This document shows, one piece after another, positions 16,821 through 26,389 of a stretch of DNA of 64,000 nt. A program made the position numbers and the translations under genes. The notes under the pieces were generated by a model. The model ran no database searches, had not been told where the DNA came from, and saw nothing but the letters and a program-made list of their open reading frames with translations. How positions within the stretch are numbered: position 1 is the first letter of the stretch; each line of letters starts with the position of its first letter. The DNA comes from Ramlibacter sp. (GTDB taxonomy: Bacteria > Pseudomonadota > Gammaproteobacteria > Burkholderiales > Burkholderiaceae_C): assembly GCA_013815685.1 (NCBI GenBank), contig JACDFR010000010.1:22921-86920 (forward strand), written 5' to 3'.

Positions 16821-17318
16821 TCAAACTCCTCGTTGCGTGTTCTGGTAGGTGACGAAACTGTAGTGCACGCCCCCGGCCGAAACGTGCGGCTCGCGGGCGA
16901 CCTGCTTCCATGGCGCGCCGAGTTCGGGAGCGAAGGCGTCGCCCGTGAAATCGGCGTCGATCTCGGTGACCTCGGCCGTATCCGCCAGCGGCAGCGCATG
17001 GGCGTAAATCTGCGCGCCACCGATGACCCAAGCCTGTGGGTGGGGGGCGCACCGCGCGAGGGCCTCGGACAGCGATGCGGCCCGTTCGGCGCCCGCGGCC
17101 TCCCAGCCGGCGTCACGCGTGACGACGATGTTGAGGCGCCCGGGCAGCGGGCGGAACTTCGGCGGCAGTGAGTCCCAGGTCTTTCGGCCCATGATGACGG
17201 GGCAGCCCAGGGTGATCCGCTTGAAGTGCACCAGGTCCTCGGGCAGGTGCCAGGGCAGGGCGCCTTCCTTGCCGATCACGCCGTTGCGGGCGCGCGCGTA
17301 GATCAATCCCAGCTTCAT
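16821..17318 (-). CDS. folA: Dihydrofolate reductase
   Basis: A 165-residue DHFR, which reduces dihydrofolate with NADPH. Motifs are N-G-V-I-G-K-E-G-A-L-P-W-H-L-P-E-D near residues 12-28 (substrate loop with the catalytic acidic residue), P-V-I-M-G-R-K-T-W-D-S-L near 40-51, and V-I-G-G-A-Q-I-Y near 98-105. It follows thyA by 4 nt on the same strand, the usual thyA-folA arrangement that regenerates tetrahydrofolate consumed by thymidylate synthesis. Confidence 0.95.
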   Translation of the reverse strand: MKLGLIYARARNGVIGKEGALPWHLPEDLVHFKRITLGCPVIMGRKTWDSLPPKFRPLPGRLNIVVTRDAGWEAAGAERAASLSEALARCAPHPQAWVIGGAQIYAHALPLADTAEVTEIDADFTGDAFAPELGAPWKQVAREPHVSAGGVHYSFVTYQNTQRGV

Positions 17319-17322
17319 GCGC

Positions 17323-18141
17323 TCAGACCGCGACGGGCGCCTTGATGGCGCCGTGGCATTGATAGTCCAGCACCTCGAAATCCTCGTACTCGTAGTCGAA
17401 GATCGAGGCGGGCTTGCGCTTGATGTTCAGCACCGGGTAGGGGAAGGGCTGGCGGCTCAACTGCAGTTCCACCTGTTCGTGGTGGTTGCTGTAGATGTGA
17501 CAGTCGCCGCCGGTCCAGATGAAGTCGCCGAGACCCAGGTCGCACTGCTGCGCCATCATGTGCGTGAGCAGGGCGTAGCTGGCGATGTTGAAAGGGACAC
17601 CCAGGAAAATGTCGGCGCTGCGCTGGTAGAGCTGGCAGGAAAGCTTTCCATCGGCGACGTAGAACTGGAAAAACGCGTGGCAGGGCGCCAGCGCCATCTT
17701 CGGGATGTCCGCCACGTTCCAGGCGCTCACGATGATGCGCCGCGAGTCGGGATTGGTCTTGATCGTCTTCACGGCTTCGGCGATCTGGTCGATCTGGCCG
17801 CCGTCCGGCGTGGGCCAGCTGCGCCACTGCACGCCATAGACCGGGCCGAGGTCGCCGTCGGGCCGGGCCCACTCGTCCCAGATCGTGACGCCGCGCTCTT
17901 TCAGCCAGTTGTTGTCGCTGGACCCCCGCAAAAACCACAGCAGCTCCTGGATGATGGATCGCAGGTGGACCTTCTTGGTCGTGACCATCGGGAAACCCTC
18001 GTTCAGGTCGAAGCGCATCTGCCAGCCGAAAACGCTTCGCGTGCCGGTGCCCGTGCGGTCGGTCTTGGGCGAGCCGTGCGATTGAACGTGGCGCATGAAG
18101 TCCTCGTACTGGGACCGGATGGGACGCTGGGTTTCGCTCAT
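17323..18141 (-). CDS. thyA: Thymidylate synthase
   Basis: A 272-residue ThyA that methylates dUMP to dTMP using methylene-tetrahydrofolate. The nucleophile Cys lies in A-P-C-H-A-F-F-Q-F. The dUMP-binding Arg pair is in [11 protein letters not shown], and D-L-G-L-G-D-F and H-I-Y-S-N-H are the other conserved stretches. It is the first gene of the thyA-folA pair. Length is typical (264 aa in E. coli). Confidence 0.97.
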   Translation of the reverse strand: MSETQRPIRSQYEDFMRHVQSHGSPKTDRTGTGTRSVFGWQMRFDLNEGFPMVTTKKVHLRSIIQELLWFLRGSSDNNWLKERGVTIWDEWARPDGDLGPVYGVQWRSWPTPDGGQIDQIAEAVKTIKTNPDSRRIIVSAWNVADIPKMALAPCHAFFQFYVADGKLSCQLYQRSADIFLGVPFNIASYALLTHMMAQQCDLGLGDFIWTGGDCHIYSNHHEQVELQLSRQPFPYPVLNIKRKPASIFDYEYEDFEVLDYQCHGAIKAPVAV

Positions 18142-18171
18142 GGACGAATTATGCGGGCGCGGAAAAAACCC

Positions 18172-19581
18172 TTAGCGGCGAAGTACGCGCCCCGGGTTCA
18201 TCAGGTTGGAAGGGTCGAGGGCACGCTTGATCGAGCGCATCATCTCGAGCGCGACCGCCGGCTTGTGGCGTTCCAGCTTTTCCAGCTTGAGGCTGCCGAC
18301 GCCGTGCTCGGCGGAGATCGACCCGCCGAAGCGCTCGACCGATTCGTAGACCAGCGCATTGACGCGGTCTTCCCAGTCGTCCAGGAATGCGCCAGGGTCC
18401 AGGCCGTCGGGTGCCTGGACGTTGTAGTGCAGGTTTCCGTCTCCCAGGTGCCCAAAATTCACCAGCCGCATCCCGGGTATCTCGCGCGCCAGCAGCGCCT
18501 CCGTCACGCGGCAGAACTCGGGGATGCGCGACACGGCGATGGAGATGTCGTGCTTGATGTTCGGTCCTTCTTCGGCCTGGGCCAGCGGGATGCTTTCGCG
18601 GATGTGCCAGAGCTGGCGCGCCTGTGTCAGGTTTTCGGCGACGACTGCGTCACTGGCGCAACCCTGTTCCATCGCGGTTTCAAGCAGCCGTTCGAACAGC
18701 TCCCGCGCATGCGCGTCCGACTCGTGGTCCGAATTTTCCAGCAGCACGCAAAACGGGGAATGTTCGTACAAGGGAACGCGCATCTGCGTGAAGTGCCGGG
18801 CCACCAGCCTCAAGGAGAACTGTCCCATGACCTCGAAGCCGGTCAAGCCCGCACCGAGGTGCTTGTGTGCCAGGCCCAGCAGAAGGACGGCGTCCTCCAG
18901 CGATGGCACGGCGGCCCAGGCCGTGAGCCTGGAGGCGGGCAGGGGATAGAGCTTCATCGTGGCGGCGGTGATGACGCCCAGCGTCCCTTCGCTGCCGATG
19001 AACAGGTCGCGCAGGTCGTAGCCGGTGTTGTCCTTGCGCAGGCCCGACAGGCCATTCCAGATCTCGCCCCGCGCCGTGACGACTTCCAGCCCAAGGCAAA
19101 GGTCGCGCGCGTTGCCGTACCGCACGACCTGGGTGCCGCCCGCGTTGGTGGCCAGGTTGCCGCCGATGGTGCAGCTTCCTTCGGCCGCGAGGCTCAATGG
19201 AAACAGCAGGCCGGCTTCTTCGGCGGCGAGCTGGATGCTTTGCAGGATGCAACCCGCATCGACCGTCATGGCGAGGTTCTGCGCATCGATCTCTCGCACA
19301 GTATTCATGCGCTGCAGGCTGAGCACCAGCTGCGTGCCTGATGCGTCGGGGATGGAGCCGATCACCAGGCCTGTGTTGCCGCCTTGCGCAACGATGGATG
19401 CACCTGCGGCCGCACAGGCTTTGACCACCAGCGCCACCTCCGCCGTCGAAGCCGGCCGCACCACCGCCAATGACTTGCCGCGTGCGCGTTTGCGCCAGTC
19501 CATCTCCCAGGCACTCAGGTCGCCTTCGGTGAGCACGTGGGCATCGCCGGCGATGTGCCGCAGTTGCGCGATCAGCGTCAT
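18172..19581 (-). CDS. FAD-binding oxidase/dehydrogenase, GlcD / D-2-hydroxyacid dehydrogenase type
   Basis: A 469-residue flavoprotein of the VAO/PCMH family. The FAD-binding half shows V-R-P-A-S-T-A-E-V, Q-G-G-N-T-G-L-V-I-G and I-G-G-N-L-A-T-N-A-G-G (near 130-140). The C-terminal half has H-L-G-D-G-N-L-H-Y-N and E-H-G-V-G, whose His residues bind metal/substrate in D-2-hydroxyglutarate and D-lactate dehydrogenases. It probably oxidises a D-2-hydroxy acid. It starts within the 3' end of the DUF2069-like gene upstream (TCATGA overlap), so the two are coupled. GlcD of glycolate oxidase is the main alternative, but no glcEF is nearby. Confidence 0.85.
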   Translation of the reverse strand: MTLIAQLRHIAGDAHVLTEGDLSAWEMDWRKRARGKSLAVVRPASTAEVALVVKACAAAGASIVAQGGNTGLVIGSIPDASGTQLVLSLQRMNTVREIDAQNLAMTVDAGCILQSIQLAAEEAGLLFPLSLAAEGSCTIGGNLATNAGGTQVVRYGNARDLCLGLEVVTARGEIWNGLSGLRKDNTGYDLRDLFIGSEGTLGVITAATMKLYPLPASRLTAWAAVPSLEDAVLLLGLAHKHLGAGLTGFEVMGQFSLRLVARHFTQMRVPLYEHSPFCVLLENSDHESDAHARELFERLLETAMEQGCASDAVVAENLTQARQLWHIRESIPLAQAEEGPNIKHDISIAVSRIPEFCRVTEALLAREIPGMRLVNFGHLGDGNLHYNVQAPDGLDPGAFLDDWEDRVNALVYESVERFGGSISAEHGVGSLKLEKLERHKPAVALEMMRSIKRALDPSNLMNPGRVLRR

Positions 19582-19967
19582 GACTGGGCCTTTTGCTGCC
19601 GCAGCCGCACATGCAGGACGCAGGCGACGAACAGCAGCAGGCACAACAGCACTTCGAGCAGCGCAAGCCGCGCGCTCAAGCCCCGGTCGCTGTACGCTCG
19701 CACCACGCCCTCGGTGAAGTAGAGCCAGACCATGAGGCTCACCCACCGGTAGGTGTACATGCGGTTGCGCAACAGGCCGGCCAGCGGGAAACACAATGGC
19801 AAGACCTTCACGACCAGCCAGGAGCCTCCGGGCCGCAACGGCGCCAGCCACAGCTCCCAGGCCAGGCCCAGCACGATGAGCGCCAGCAGGCTGCCCGCTG
19901 CGAGCGCCCGGGTGGCCGCAACACGGTTGTCGCGTGGCGTGGCGGGCGTGGAGTCGGGACTGGGCAT
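19578..19967 (-). CDS. DUF2069-type small membrane protein
   Basis: A 129-residue protein with four hydrophobic segments (about 20-40, 50-68, 75-92, 98-120) and a conserved-looking W-L-Y-F-T-E-G-V-V-R near residue 85, as in DUF2069 membrane proteins. The start at ATG 19967 gives M-P-S-P-D-S-T; a longer frame would cross into the divergent gene at 19990. Its stop overlaps the start of the FAD oxidase. Function unknown. Confidence 0.7.
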   Translation of the reverse strand: MPSPDSTPATPRDNRVAATRALAAGSLLALIVLGLAWELWLAPLRPGGSWLVVKVLPLCFPLAGLLRNRMYTYRWVSLMVWLYFTEGVVRAYSDRGLSARLALLEVLLCLLLFVACVLHVRLRQQKAQS

Positions 19968-19989
19968 GGCGATGGCATCATAGCGGCCG

Positions 19990-21192
19990 ATGGATATCCG
20001 CCAGCTTTCCGCCGATCTCATGCGCTTTCCGTGGAGGGCCACCGCCGTCACGCTGGGCGAAAGGTTCCGCGAGGATCGCTTGGGCCTGACGGCCAGCAGC
20101 CTCACCTTCACGACGACGATGGCGCTCGTTCCTCTGTTCACGGTGGCGTTGGCGGTCTTCACGGCGTTCCCCGTGTTCGGTAAGCTGCAAGGCGCGTTGC
20201 AGGCCTGGCTGGTACAAAGCCTGGTTCCGGACGCGATCGCCCGTCAGGTGCTGGGTTACCTGACGCAGTTCGCGGGCAAGGCCAGCCGCCTGGGCGCCGT
20301 CGGCCTGGCGGTGCTGTTTGTCACGGCGCTCGCGCTGGTGCTGACAATAGACCGTACGCTCAACAGCATCTGGCGTGTCAAGCGCCGCCGCTCGCTGGGA
20401 CGGCGTGTCCTGGTTTACTGGGCCGTCATGACGCTCGGCCCGCTGCTGCTGGGCGCTTCCTTGAGCATCAGCTCGTACCTGGTCTCGGTGTCGCGCGGCC
20501 TGGTGACGGGAATGCCGGGCGCGGTGCAGCTGTTGCTCGCGCTCATTCAGTTCGGGCTGCTTTCGGGAGGGCTGGCCGCCCTCTATCGGTTCGTTCCGAA
20601 CACACCGGTACGGCTCGGCCACGCCTGGGCCGGCGGCCTGTTCGCCGCACTGGGGATCGAGCTGGCGCGCCGCCTGCTGGCGTTCTATATCGGCAAGGTG
20701 CCCACCTATTCCGCGATATACGGCGCATTCGCCACACTGCCCATCCTTCTGGTCTGGATCTACATCGCATGGGTCATCGTGCTGTGGGGTGCGGTGGTGG
20801 CCGCCTATCTGCCCAGCCTGGTGGCGGGCACCCGCCGCCGGGCCAGCGCCCACGGCTGGCAGTTCCAGCTGGCGCTGGAAGTCCTGCGCGAGCTGCACCG
20901 CGCGCGCGGCACATCGCGCCGCGGCCTCAGTGCTTCGCAGCTGGCCCGGGCCCTGGAGGTGGAGACCCTGCAGCTCGAGTCGGTGCTGGAGACGTTGGTC
21001 TCGCTCGACTGGACAGGGCGAGTCAACGAAGTGGAGGACGAGGAGGACACGCGCTACATCTTGCTGGCCGACGTGCAGGCCACCGCGGTGGAGCCGCTGA
21101 TCCGGCAATTGCTGCTGCCGCACTCGGAGGCCACGGACAAGCTGTGGAAAAGCGGTCAGTTGTCTTGCGTCTACCTCAAGGACGTCATCTGA
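19990..21192 (+). CDS. YihY/BrkB-family inner membrane protein
   Basis: A 400-residue protein with the YihY/UPF0761 layout. A cytoplasmic start contains L-T-A-S-S-L-T-F-T-T-T-M-A-L-V-P-L, and six hydrophobic segments lie between about 35 and 270. A C-terminal cytosolic winged-helix-like region follows (about 300-400, G-L-S-A-S-Q-L-A-R-A-L). This family was once called ribonuclease BN, wrongly; its true role is unclear. The stop overlaps the 3' end of the convergent P450 gene by 8 bp. Confidence 0.85.
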   Translation: MDIRQLSADLMRFPWRATAVTLGERFREDRLGLTASSLTFTTTMALVPLFTVALAVFTAFPVFGKLQGALQAWLVQSLVPDAIARQVLGYLTQFAGKASRLGAVGLAVLFVTALALVLTIDRTLNSIWRVKRRRSLGRRVLVYWAVMTLGPLLLGASLSISSYLVSVSRGLVTGMPGAVQLLLALIQFGLLSGGLAALYRFVPNTPVRLGHAWAGGLFAALGIELARRLLAFYIGKVPTYSAIYGAFATLPILLVWIYIAWVIVLWGAVVAAYLPSLVAGTRRRASAHGWQFQLALEVLRELHRARGTSRRGLSASQLARALEVETLQLESVLETLVSLDWTGRVNEVEDEEDTRYILLADVQATAVEPLIRQLLLPHSEATDKLWKSGQLSCVYLKDVI

Positions 21193-22471
21193 TAGCGAAC
21201 GCGGCATGCAGGAAGCCGCGAAAACGGGCCCGCCCGCCACGCAGCGGGGGTGCCGTGAGCCGGTAGCCGGGAAAACGCTGGAGGAACCGGCCGATGGCGA
21301 TGCGGCCTTCCAGCCGGGCCAGGCTCAGGCCCGCGCACTGGTGGATGCCGAAGCCGAAAGCCAGGTGCCGGTTGTCCTGGCGCGAAAGATCGAGCGTATC
21401 GGGATTGATAAATTGCGCGGGATCGCGGTTGGCGGCGCCTATGCACAGCGTCACCAGGGCGCCTTCCTCGAGCGGGACGCCGCCAACAACGCAGGGCCGC
21501 ACGGCCCTGCGGTTGCCCAACTGATTGGACGACTCGAACCGGAGGAATTCGTCGATCGCGGCACCCAGGTCGGCTTCCAGTGCTGCCGGGTCGGCGGCCA
21601 TGCGCCGCATGCGCGCCAGCAGCGCCTCTTTCTCGTCGGGCCATTCCTGCAGCGCCACCAGTGCGTTGCCGATCAGGTTGGTGGTGGTTTCGTGGCCGGC
21701 GTTGAGGATGAACACGCAGTTCTGCAGCAGTTCGGACTCGGTGAGCCGCTCTCCCGCGGCTTCGCCCTGGATCAGGCGGGTCAGTACATCGTGCTCCGGG
21801 TCGCCCGGGTACTTGCGCCGATGCGCCACCAGGGTCTTGAGGTAGGCCGTGAATTCGCCGACGCTGCGGTTGCCCAGCGCCTCCTGCCCGGGAGTCAGCC
21901 TGGGCTCCAGCGCGCCCAGGATGGCGAGCGACCAGGCGCGCAGCGGGCCGCGGCCGGCGTGGGGAACGCCCAGCAGGTTGCCGATGATCTCCACCGGGAT
22001 GGCCGAGGCGAAATCCTCGACCAGGTCGCCGCCTCCCTGCGACTCGATGCGGTCCAGCAAGCCGTCGACCAGCGTGACGAGGCCCGGCTCCATGTCGGCG
22101 ATGGCGCGCCGCGTCAGCGCGCCCATCATGAGCTTGCGCACGCGCGTATGCAGGGGCGGGTCGTTGAACACCAGGCTGGTCGTGTGATGCTCCAGCAAGG
22201 GGGAGCCCGCACCGTACTTGGGCGTGAATTCGACTTTCTTGTCCGAGCTGAACGCCTGTGCGTCGCGGTTCACGCCCACGAGGTCGGCGTACTTGGTGAC
22301 GAGATAGGAGCCGTCGGGCATGCGCCTGACCGGCTCGGATTCGCGCAGGAATGCGTAGACGGGATAGGGATTGGCGTAGAAATCGGGCGGCAAGGCGCGC
22401 AGGTCGAGGCCCGCGGCGATCTCGCGCGCACGCGCCCGGCTCATGGGCGGGGTGACGGTTGCGGCGCTCAT
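21185..22471 (-). CDS. Cytochrome P450
   Basis: A 428-residue class I bacterial P450. The heme-ligand loop is F-G-F-G-I-H-Q-C-A-G. The I-helix oxygen-binding motif is A-G-H-E-T-T, and E-F-L-R is the K-helix ExxR. H-T-R-V-R-K-L (C-helix) and H-L-A-F fit the family. It needs a ferredoxin and reductase, and neither is visible in the window. Its start overlaps the stop of the alpha/beta hydrolase gene (ATGA at 22468-22471), so the two are translated together and probably act in sequence on one substrate. Substrate unknown. Confidence 0.92.
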   Translation of the reverse strand: MSAATVTPPMSRARAREIAAGLDLRALPPDFYANPYPVYAFLRESEPVRRMPDGSYLVTKYADLVGVNRDAQAFSSDKKVEFTPKYGAGSPLLEHHTTSLVFNDPPLHTRVRKLMMGALTRRAIADMEPGLVTLVDGLLDRIESQGGGDLVEDFASAIPVEIIGNLLGVPHAGRGPLRAWSLAILGALEPRLTPGQEALGNRSVGEFTAYLKTLVAHRRKYPGDPEHDVLTRLIQGEAAGERLTESELLQNCVFILNAGHETTTNLIGNALVALQEWPDEKEALLARMRRMAADPAALEADLGAAIDEFLRFESSNQLGNRRAVRPCVVGGVPLEEGALVTLCIGAANRDPAQFINPDTLDLSRQDNRHLAFGFGIHQCAGLSLARLEGRIAIGRFLQRFPGYRLTAPPLRGGRARFRGFLHAAFAIR

Positions 22472-23286
22472 GCCCGCAGGAAATCGCGGATGGCGAAGAG
22501 CGTCGCATCCGGCGCCTCCGTCATCTGGTGGTGGCCCACCGCCAGGCGGACGACCTGGAGGGATTTGCCGCTGGCCTTGGCCTGTTCGATCAGCGGCTGC
22601 GCGGCCTTGGGCGACGTCATCTGGTCCTGAGCGCCGAGCACCAGCAGCGCGGGGCAGTTGATGGCGGCCATGGCCGCCTCGCCACCGGTGTAGCTGTCGC
22701 AGGCCTTGAATCCGCGATGAAAGACATTCACGTTCGGATTGCTGGCGATGACCCGCCGGCACAGGGCCGTACTCGCGCCGTACACCCAGGTGCCCGGGCC
22801 CAGTGCAGACGGGGGCGCCGCCAGCGTGCTGCGAGAAAACACGTTGATCATACGCACCGCGGTCATCGGGTCGTTCAGCGAGGCTTCCAGCAAGGCCGGC
22901 GAGACTTTCATCGGGTAGGCCGCCCCGACCATCACCAGGTGGCTCGCCCGGTTTTTCAACCGCGCCGCCGTCTCGAGCGCGATCAGCGAGCCCCAGCTGT
23001 GGCCCACCAGCGCGGCACGGGCCACACCGGCGGCATCGAGCAGGGCGGTGATGAAGCCGGCGGCCTCTTCCACTGAAGCGGGCGCTTCGCCCTCGCTCTT
23101 GCAATGACCCGGCAGGTCCACCGCCAGCACGTTCCAGCCATGGTGGGCCAGGTAGCGCGTCTGCAGTATCCAGATGCTGTGGTCGTTGAGCACCCCGTGG
23201 ATGAAGACCGCGGTGGGCTTGGTGTCATCGAAGGGCCTGCCGCCGGTGTAGCAGTAGGTATTTTGCGCGTTGACTTGTAGATACAT
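22468..23286 (-). CDS. Alpha/beta hydrolase coupled to the P450
   Basis: A 272-residue alpha/beta hydrolase: V-F-I-H-G-V-L-N-D-H near residue 28 (oxyanion hole), V-D-L-P-G-H-C-K-S near 56, nucleophile elbow G-H-S-W-G-S near 95, acid in L-G-A-Q-D-Q near 215, and His in A-V-G-H-H-Q near 250. It is first in a two-gene unit with the P450 (overlap of 4 nt) and starts 10 nt after the end of metY. An esterase or lactonase acting before or after P450 oxidation is a reasonable guess, no more. Confidence 0.82.
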   Translation of the reverse strand: MYLQVNAQNTYCYTGGRPFDDTKPTAVFIHGVLNDHSIWILQTRYLAHHGWNVLAVDLPGHCKSEGEAPASVEEAAGFITALLDAAGVARAALVGHSWGSLIALETAARLKNRASHLVMVGAAYPMKVSPALLEASLNDPMTAVRMINVFSRSTLAAPPSALGPGTWVYGASTALCRRVIASNPNVNVFHRGFKACDSYTGGEAAMAAINCPALLVLGAQDQMTSPKAAQPLIEQAKASGKSLQVVRLAVGHHQMTEAPDATLFAIRDFLRA

Positions 23287-23296
23287 CGCGTTGTCC

Positions 23297-24592
23297 TCAA
23301 GCCTTTTGCGCGGCCTTGAGCGCGCGCTTGAGATCGTCGATCAGGTCATCGGGATCCTCGAGCCCGATCGACAGCCGTATCGTGCCCTGCGTGATGCCCC
23401 CGCCCGCCAACGCTTCGTCGCTCATGCGAAAGTGCGTCGTGCTGGCGGGATGGATGACCAGCGAGCGGCAATCGCCGACGTTGGCGAGATGGCTGAACAC
23501 CTTCAGCCCTTCGATGAACTGCTTGCCTTGATCGCGGTGGCCCTTCAGGTCGAAGCTGAAGACGGAACCTGCGCCCTTGGGCAGGAGCTTTTGCGCCAGC
23601 GCATGGCTGGGGTGCGACTCGAGCATTGGGTGGCCCACCCGGCCTACGAACGGGTGCGCGGCCAGGAACTCCACCACCTTGCGCGTATTGCTCATGTGCC
23701 GCTCCATGCGAAGCGGCAGCGTTTCGATGCCCTGGAGGATCAGCCACGCGGTGTGCGGGCTCATGCACGCGCCGAAATCGCGCAGGCCCTCGCGGCGGGC
23801 GCGTAGCAGGAAAGCACCCACGGTGGACTCTTCGCTGAACACCATGTTGTGGAAGCCGTCGTACGGCGCCGTGAGCCCGGCGAACTTGCCCGAGCGTTCC
23901 CAGTCGAAGCTGCCGCCGTCCACCACGACGCCGCCGATCACCGTGCCGTGCCCCGAGAGGAATTTGGAGGCCGAGTGATAGACGAGGTCGGCGCCCAGCT
24001 CCAGCGGCCGCATGAGGTAAGGGGAGGTAAGAGTGGAGTCGACGAGCAGTGGCACGCCGAATTCGTGTGCGAGCGCCGCCGCTTGCGGGATGTCCAGCAC
24101 GTCCAAGCCCGGGTTGCCCACCGTTTCGCCGAAAAGCAATCGGGTTTCCGGCCGGATGGCAGCGCGCCAGCTGTCGAAGTCCCCGGGTTTGACAAAAGTC
24201 GTTTCGATGCCGAAGCGCCGCAAGGTGTAGTGCAGCAGGTTCTGCGAGCCGCCGTAGAGGGCGGTGCTTGCCACGATATGCGAGCCCGCGCCCATCAATG
24301 TCGCGATGCTCAGGTGCAGGGCCGCCTGGCCGCTGGCGGTCGCGATGGCGCCGATACCCCCCTCCAGCGCCGCCATCCGCTGCTCGAACACGGCGTTGGT
24401 GGGGTTGCTGATCCGCGAGTACACATGCCCCGCACGCTCGAGGTTGAACAGCGCCGCGGCGTGATCGCTTGACTCGAAGACGAACGAAGTCGTCAGGTGG
24501 ATGGGCACGGCCCGCGCGCCCGTCGCGGGGTCCGGCGACGCGCCGGCATGCAGGGCCAGGGTGTCGAAACCGGGATCGGAGTAACCGGGCAT
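23297..24592 (-). CDS. metY: O-acetylhomoserine aminocarboxypropyltransferase
   Basis: A 431-residue Cys/Met-metabolism PLP enzyme. The PLP lysine lies in Y-H-S-A-S-K-F-L-S-G-H-G. A-T-A-S-G-Q-A-A (near 80) and Y-S-R-I-S-N-P-T (near 58) are the family's phosphate-binding and subunit-interface motifs. The length (about 430) and C-terminal F-D-L-K-G insertion favour MetY, which makes homocysteine from O-acetylhomoserine and sulfide, over MetB/MetZ (about 390). ATG 24592 has GAGGAG at ideal spacing. Confidence 0.9.
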   Translation of the reverse strand: MPGYSDPGFDTLALHAGASPDPATGARAVPIHLTTSFVFESSDHAAALFNLERAGHVYSRISNPTNAVFEQRMAALEGGIGAIATASGQAALHLSIATLMGAGSHIVASTALYGGSQNLLHYTLRRFGIETTFVKPGDFDSWRAAIRPETRLLFGETVGNPGLDVLDIPQAAALAHEFGVPLLVDSTLTSPYLMRPLELGADLVYHSASKFLSGHGTVIGGVVVDGGSFDWERSGKFAGLTAPYDGFHNMVFSEESTVGAFLLRARREGLRDFGACMSPHTAWLILQGIETLPLRMERHMSNTRKVVEFLAAHPFVGRVGHPMLESHPSHALAQKLLPKGAGSVFSFDLKGHRDQGKQFIEGLKVFSHLANVGDCRSLVIHPASTTHFRMSDEALAGGGITQGTIRLSIGLEDPDDLIDDLKRALKAAQKA

Positions 24593-24691
24593 TGCTATGT
24601 CTCCTCGCAGGTTGCCTCTATGGAACTGCCCGTGATTGTGGGCTATATTCATTGGACCGGCAGGTCCCCGGTGCTACAGAGAGGAGACCAC

Positions 24692-25159
24692 ATGAAGGTC
24701 AGCGACATCCTGCGCGTCAAGGGAAACACCCTCTACACCGTCACGCCCGAAGAGCCCCTGTCTCGCGCGATCGAGATCATGGCCGAGAAAGACATCGGCT
24801 CGCTGGTGGTGATGGAGCACGGCGACCTGGTCGGCATGCTGACTTTCCGCGAAGTGATCCTGTGCATCGTGGAAAACGGCGGCGCCGTGGGCGATGCGAT
24901 GGTGCGCAGGGCGATGGACGACCATCCGCTTACCTGCACCGCGGAGACCGAGCTCGACGAAGTACGCCGCATGATGCTGGAGCGGCATGCCCGCTACATG
25001 CCGGTGGTGGAGCGGCGCGTGCTGATGGGTGTGATCAGCTTCTATGACGTCGCCAAGGCGGTGGTGGACAGCCAGAACTTCGAGAACCGCATGCTCAAGG
25101 CCTATATCCGCGACTGGCCGGGCGGCGAAGAGCAGCATCAGGGCGGCGCCCAGCTCTAG
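24692..25159 (+). CDS. CBS-domain protein
   Basis: A 155-residue soluble protein made of two tandem CBS domains (about 1-60 and 75-135). Each begins with the usual strand/turn, I-L-R-V-K-G-N-T-L-Y-T-V and D-D-H-P-L-T-C-T, and contains the V-V-M-E-H-G-D-L-V-G-M-L-T / M-P-V-V-E-R-R-V-L-M-G-V-I-S core. CBS pairs bind adenosyl nucleotides and act as energy sensors. ATG 24692 follows GAGGAGACCAC. It is divergent from metY and immediately upstream of aroC. Confidence 0.88.
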   Translation: MKVSDILRVKGNTLYTVTPEEPLSRAIEIMAEKDIGSLVVMEHGDLVGMLTFREVILCIVENGGAVGDAMVRRAMDDHPLTCTAETELDEVRRMMLERHARYMPVVERRVLMGVISFYDVAKAVVDSQNFENRMLKAYIRDWPGGEEQHQGGAQL

Positions 25160-25198
25160 CCCCGCCGTCGCTGCAGGCCGCTCTGGGATAATCCCGGC

Positions 25199-26296
25199 AT
25201 GAGCGGCAACACCTTCGGCACCCTGTTCGCGGTCACCAATTTCGGCGAATCGCACGGACCGGCCATCGGCTGCGTCATCGATGGTTGCCCGCCCGGCATG
25301 AGCCTGTCGCCGGCCGACATCCAGCCCGACCTCGACCGGCGCCGCCCTGGCACCAGCCGCCATGTCACCCAGCGCCGGGAGGAGGACAAGGTCGAGATTC
25401 TGTCTGGCGTTTACGAAGGACGTACCACCGGCACGCCGATTGGCCTGCTGATCCGCAACACCGACCAGCGCAGCAAGGACTATGCGGAAATCGCCCAGGC
25501 CTTTCGCCCGGGACACGCCGATTACACCTACCTGCAGAAGTACGGCTTGCGTGACCCGCGCGGCGGTGGACGCGCATCGGCCCGGTTGACGGCGCCCATG
25601 GTCGCCGCGGGTGCGGTCGCGAAAAAATGGCTGGCGCTGCGTTACGGCACCTTGTTTCGCGGTTGCATGCAGCAGATCGGCGACCTGCCGATCGCGTTCG
25701 AGAGCTGGGACCATGTGTCCCGCAATCCTTTTTTTGCGCCGGTGGCCGACGTCTCGCACCTGGAGACCTATGTGGACAGCCTGCGCAAGGCCGGAGACTC
25801 CTGCGGCGCGCGCATCCGCGTGACCGCGTCTTGCGTGCCGGTGGGCCTGGGCCAACCCTTGTTCGACAAGCTCGATGCCGACATTGCCTACGCGATGATG
25901 GGCATCAACGCCGTGAAGGGCGTCGAGATCGGGGCGGGGTTCGCAAGCGTCGTGCAGCGGGGAACGACGCATGGCGATTCGCCCACCCCCCAGGGTTTCA
26001 GGACCAACAACGCCGGCGGCGTCCTGGGCGGCATCAGCAGCGGCCAGGACCTGGAAATCTCCATCGCCATCAAGCCCACCAGCTCCATCATCAGCCCGCG
26101 TGACAGCATCAACCTCCGGGGCGAGGCCGCCGAGGTGGTGACCAAGGGTCGCCACGACCCCTGCGTGGGCATTCGCGCGACCCCCATCGCCGAGGCTATG
26201 CTGGCCCTGGTGGTGATGGAACACGCCTTGCGGCAGCGGGCGCAAAACGGGGATGTCGATCCCCCCATGGCGCCCATTGCCTCTTCGTTCCTTTGA
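25199..26296 (+). CDS. aroC: Chorismate synthase
   Basis: A 365-residue AroC, which removes phosphate from EPSP to form chorismate with reduced FMN. The first signature is [10 protein letters not shown] near residues 17-26, the second is around G-R-A-S-A-R-L-T near 125, and the third is R-H-D-P-C near 318. Length is typical. It is preceded by the CBS gene with a 39-nt gap. Confidence 0.97.
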   Translation: MSGNTFGTLFAVTNFGESHGPAIGCVIDGCPPGMSLSPADIQPDLDRRRPGTSRHVTQRREEDKVEILSGVYEGRTTGTPIGLLIRNTDQRSKDYAEIAQAFRPGHADYTYLQKYGLRDPRGGGRASARLTAPMVAAGAVAKKWLALRYGTLFRGCMQQIGDLPIAFESWDHVSRNPFFAPVADVSHLETYVDSLRKAGDSCGARIRVTASCVPVGLGQPLFDKLDADIAYAMMGINAVKGVEIGAGFASVVQRGTTHGDSPTPQGFRTNNAGGVLGGISSGQDLEISIAIKPTSSIISPRDSINLRGEAAEVVTKGRHDPCVGIRATPIAEAMLALVVMEHALRQRAQNGDVDPPMAPIASSFL

Positions 26297-26389
26297 GCAT
26301 CGTGGCCGCGCGCCAGCCCGGCCTTGGTGCTTGCTCGCCAAGCGAGCCAAATGCGGCTACCCTTCCAGGACGTTTTTTCGTCCATCGCC

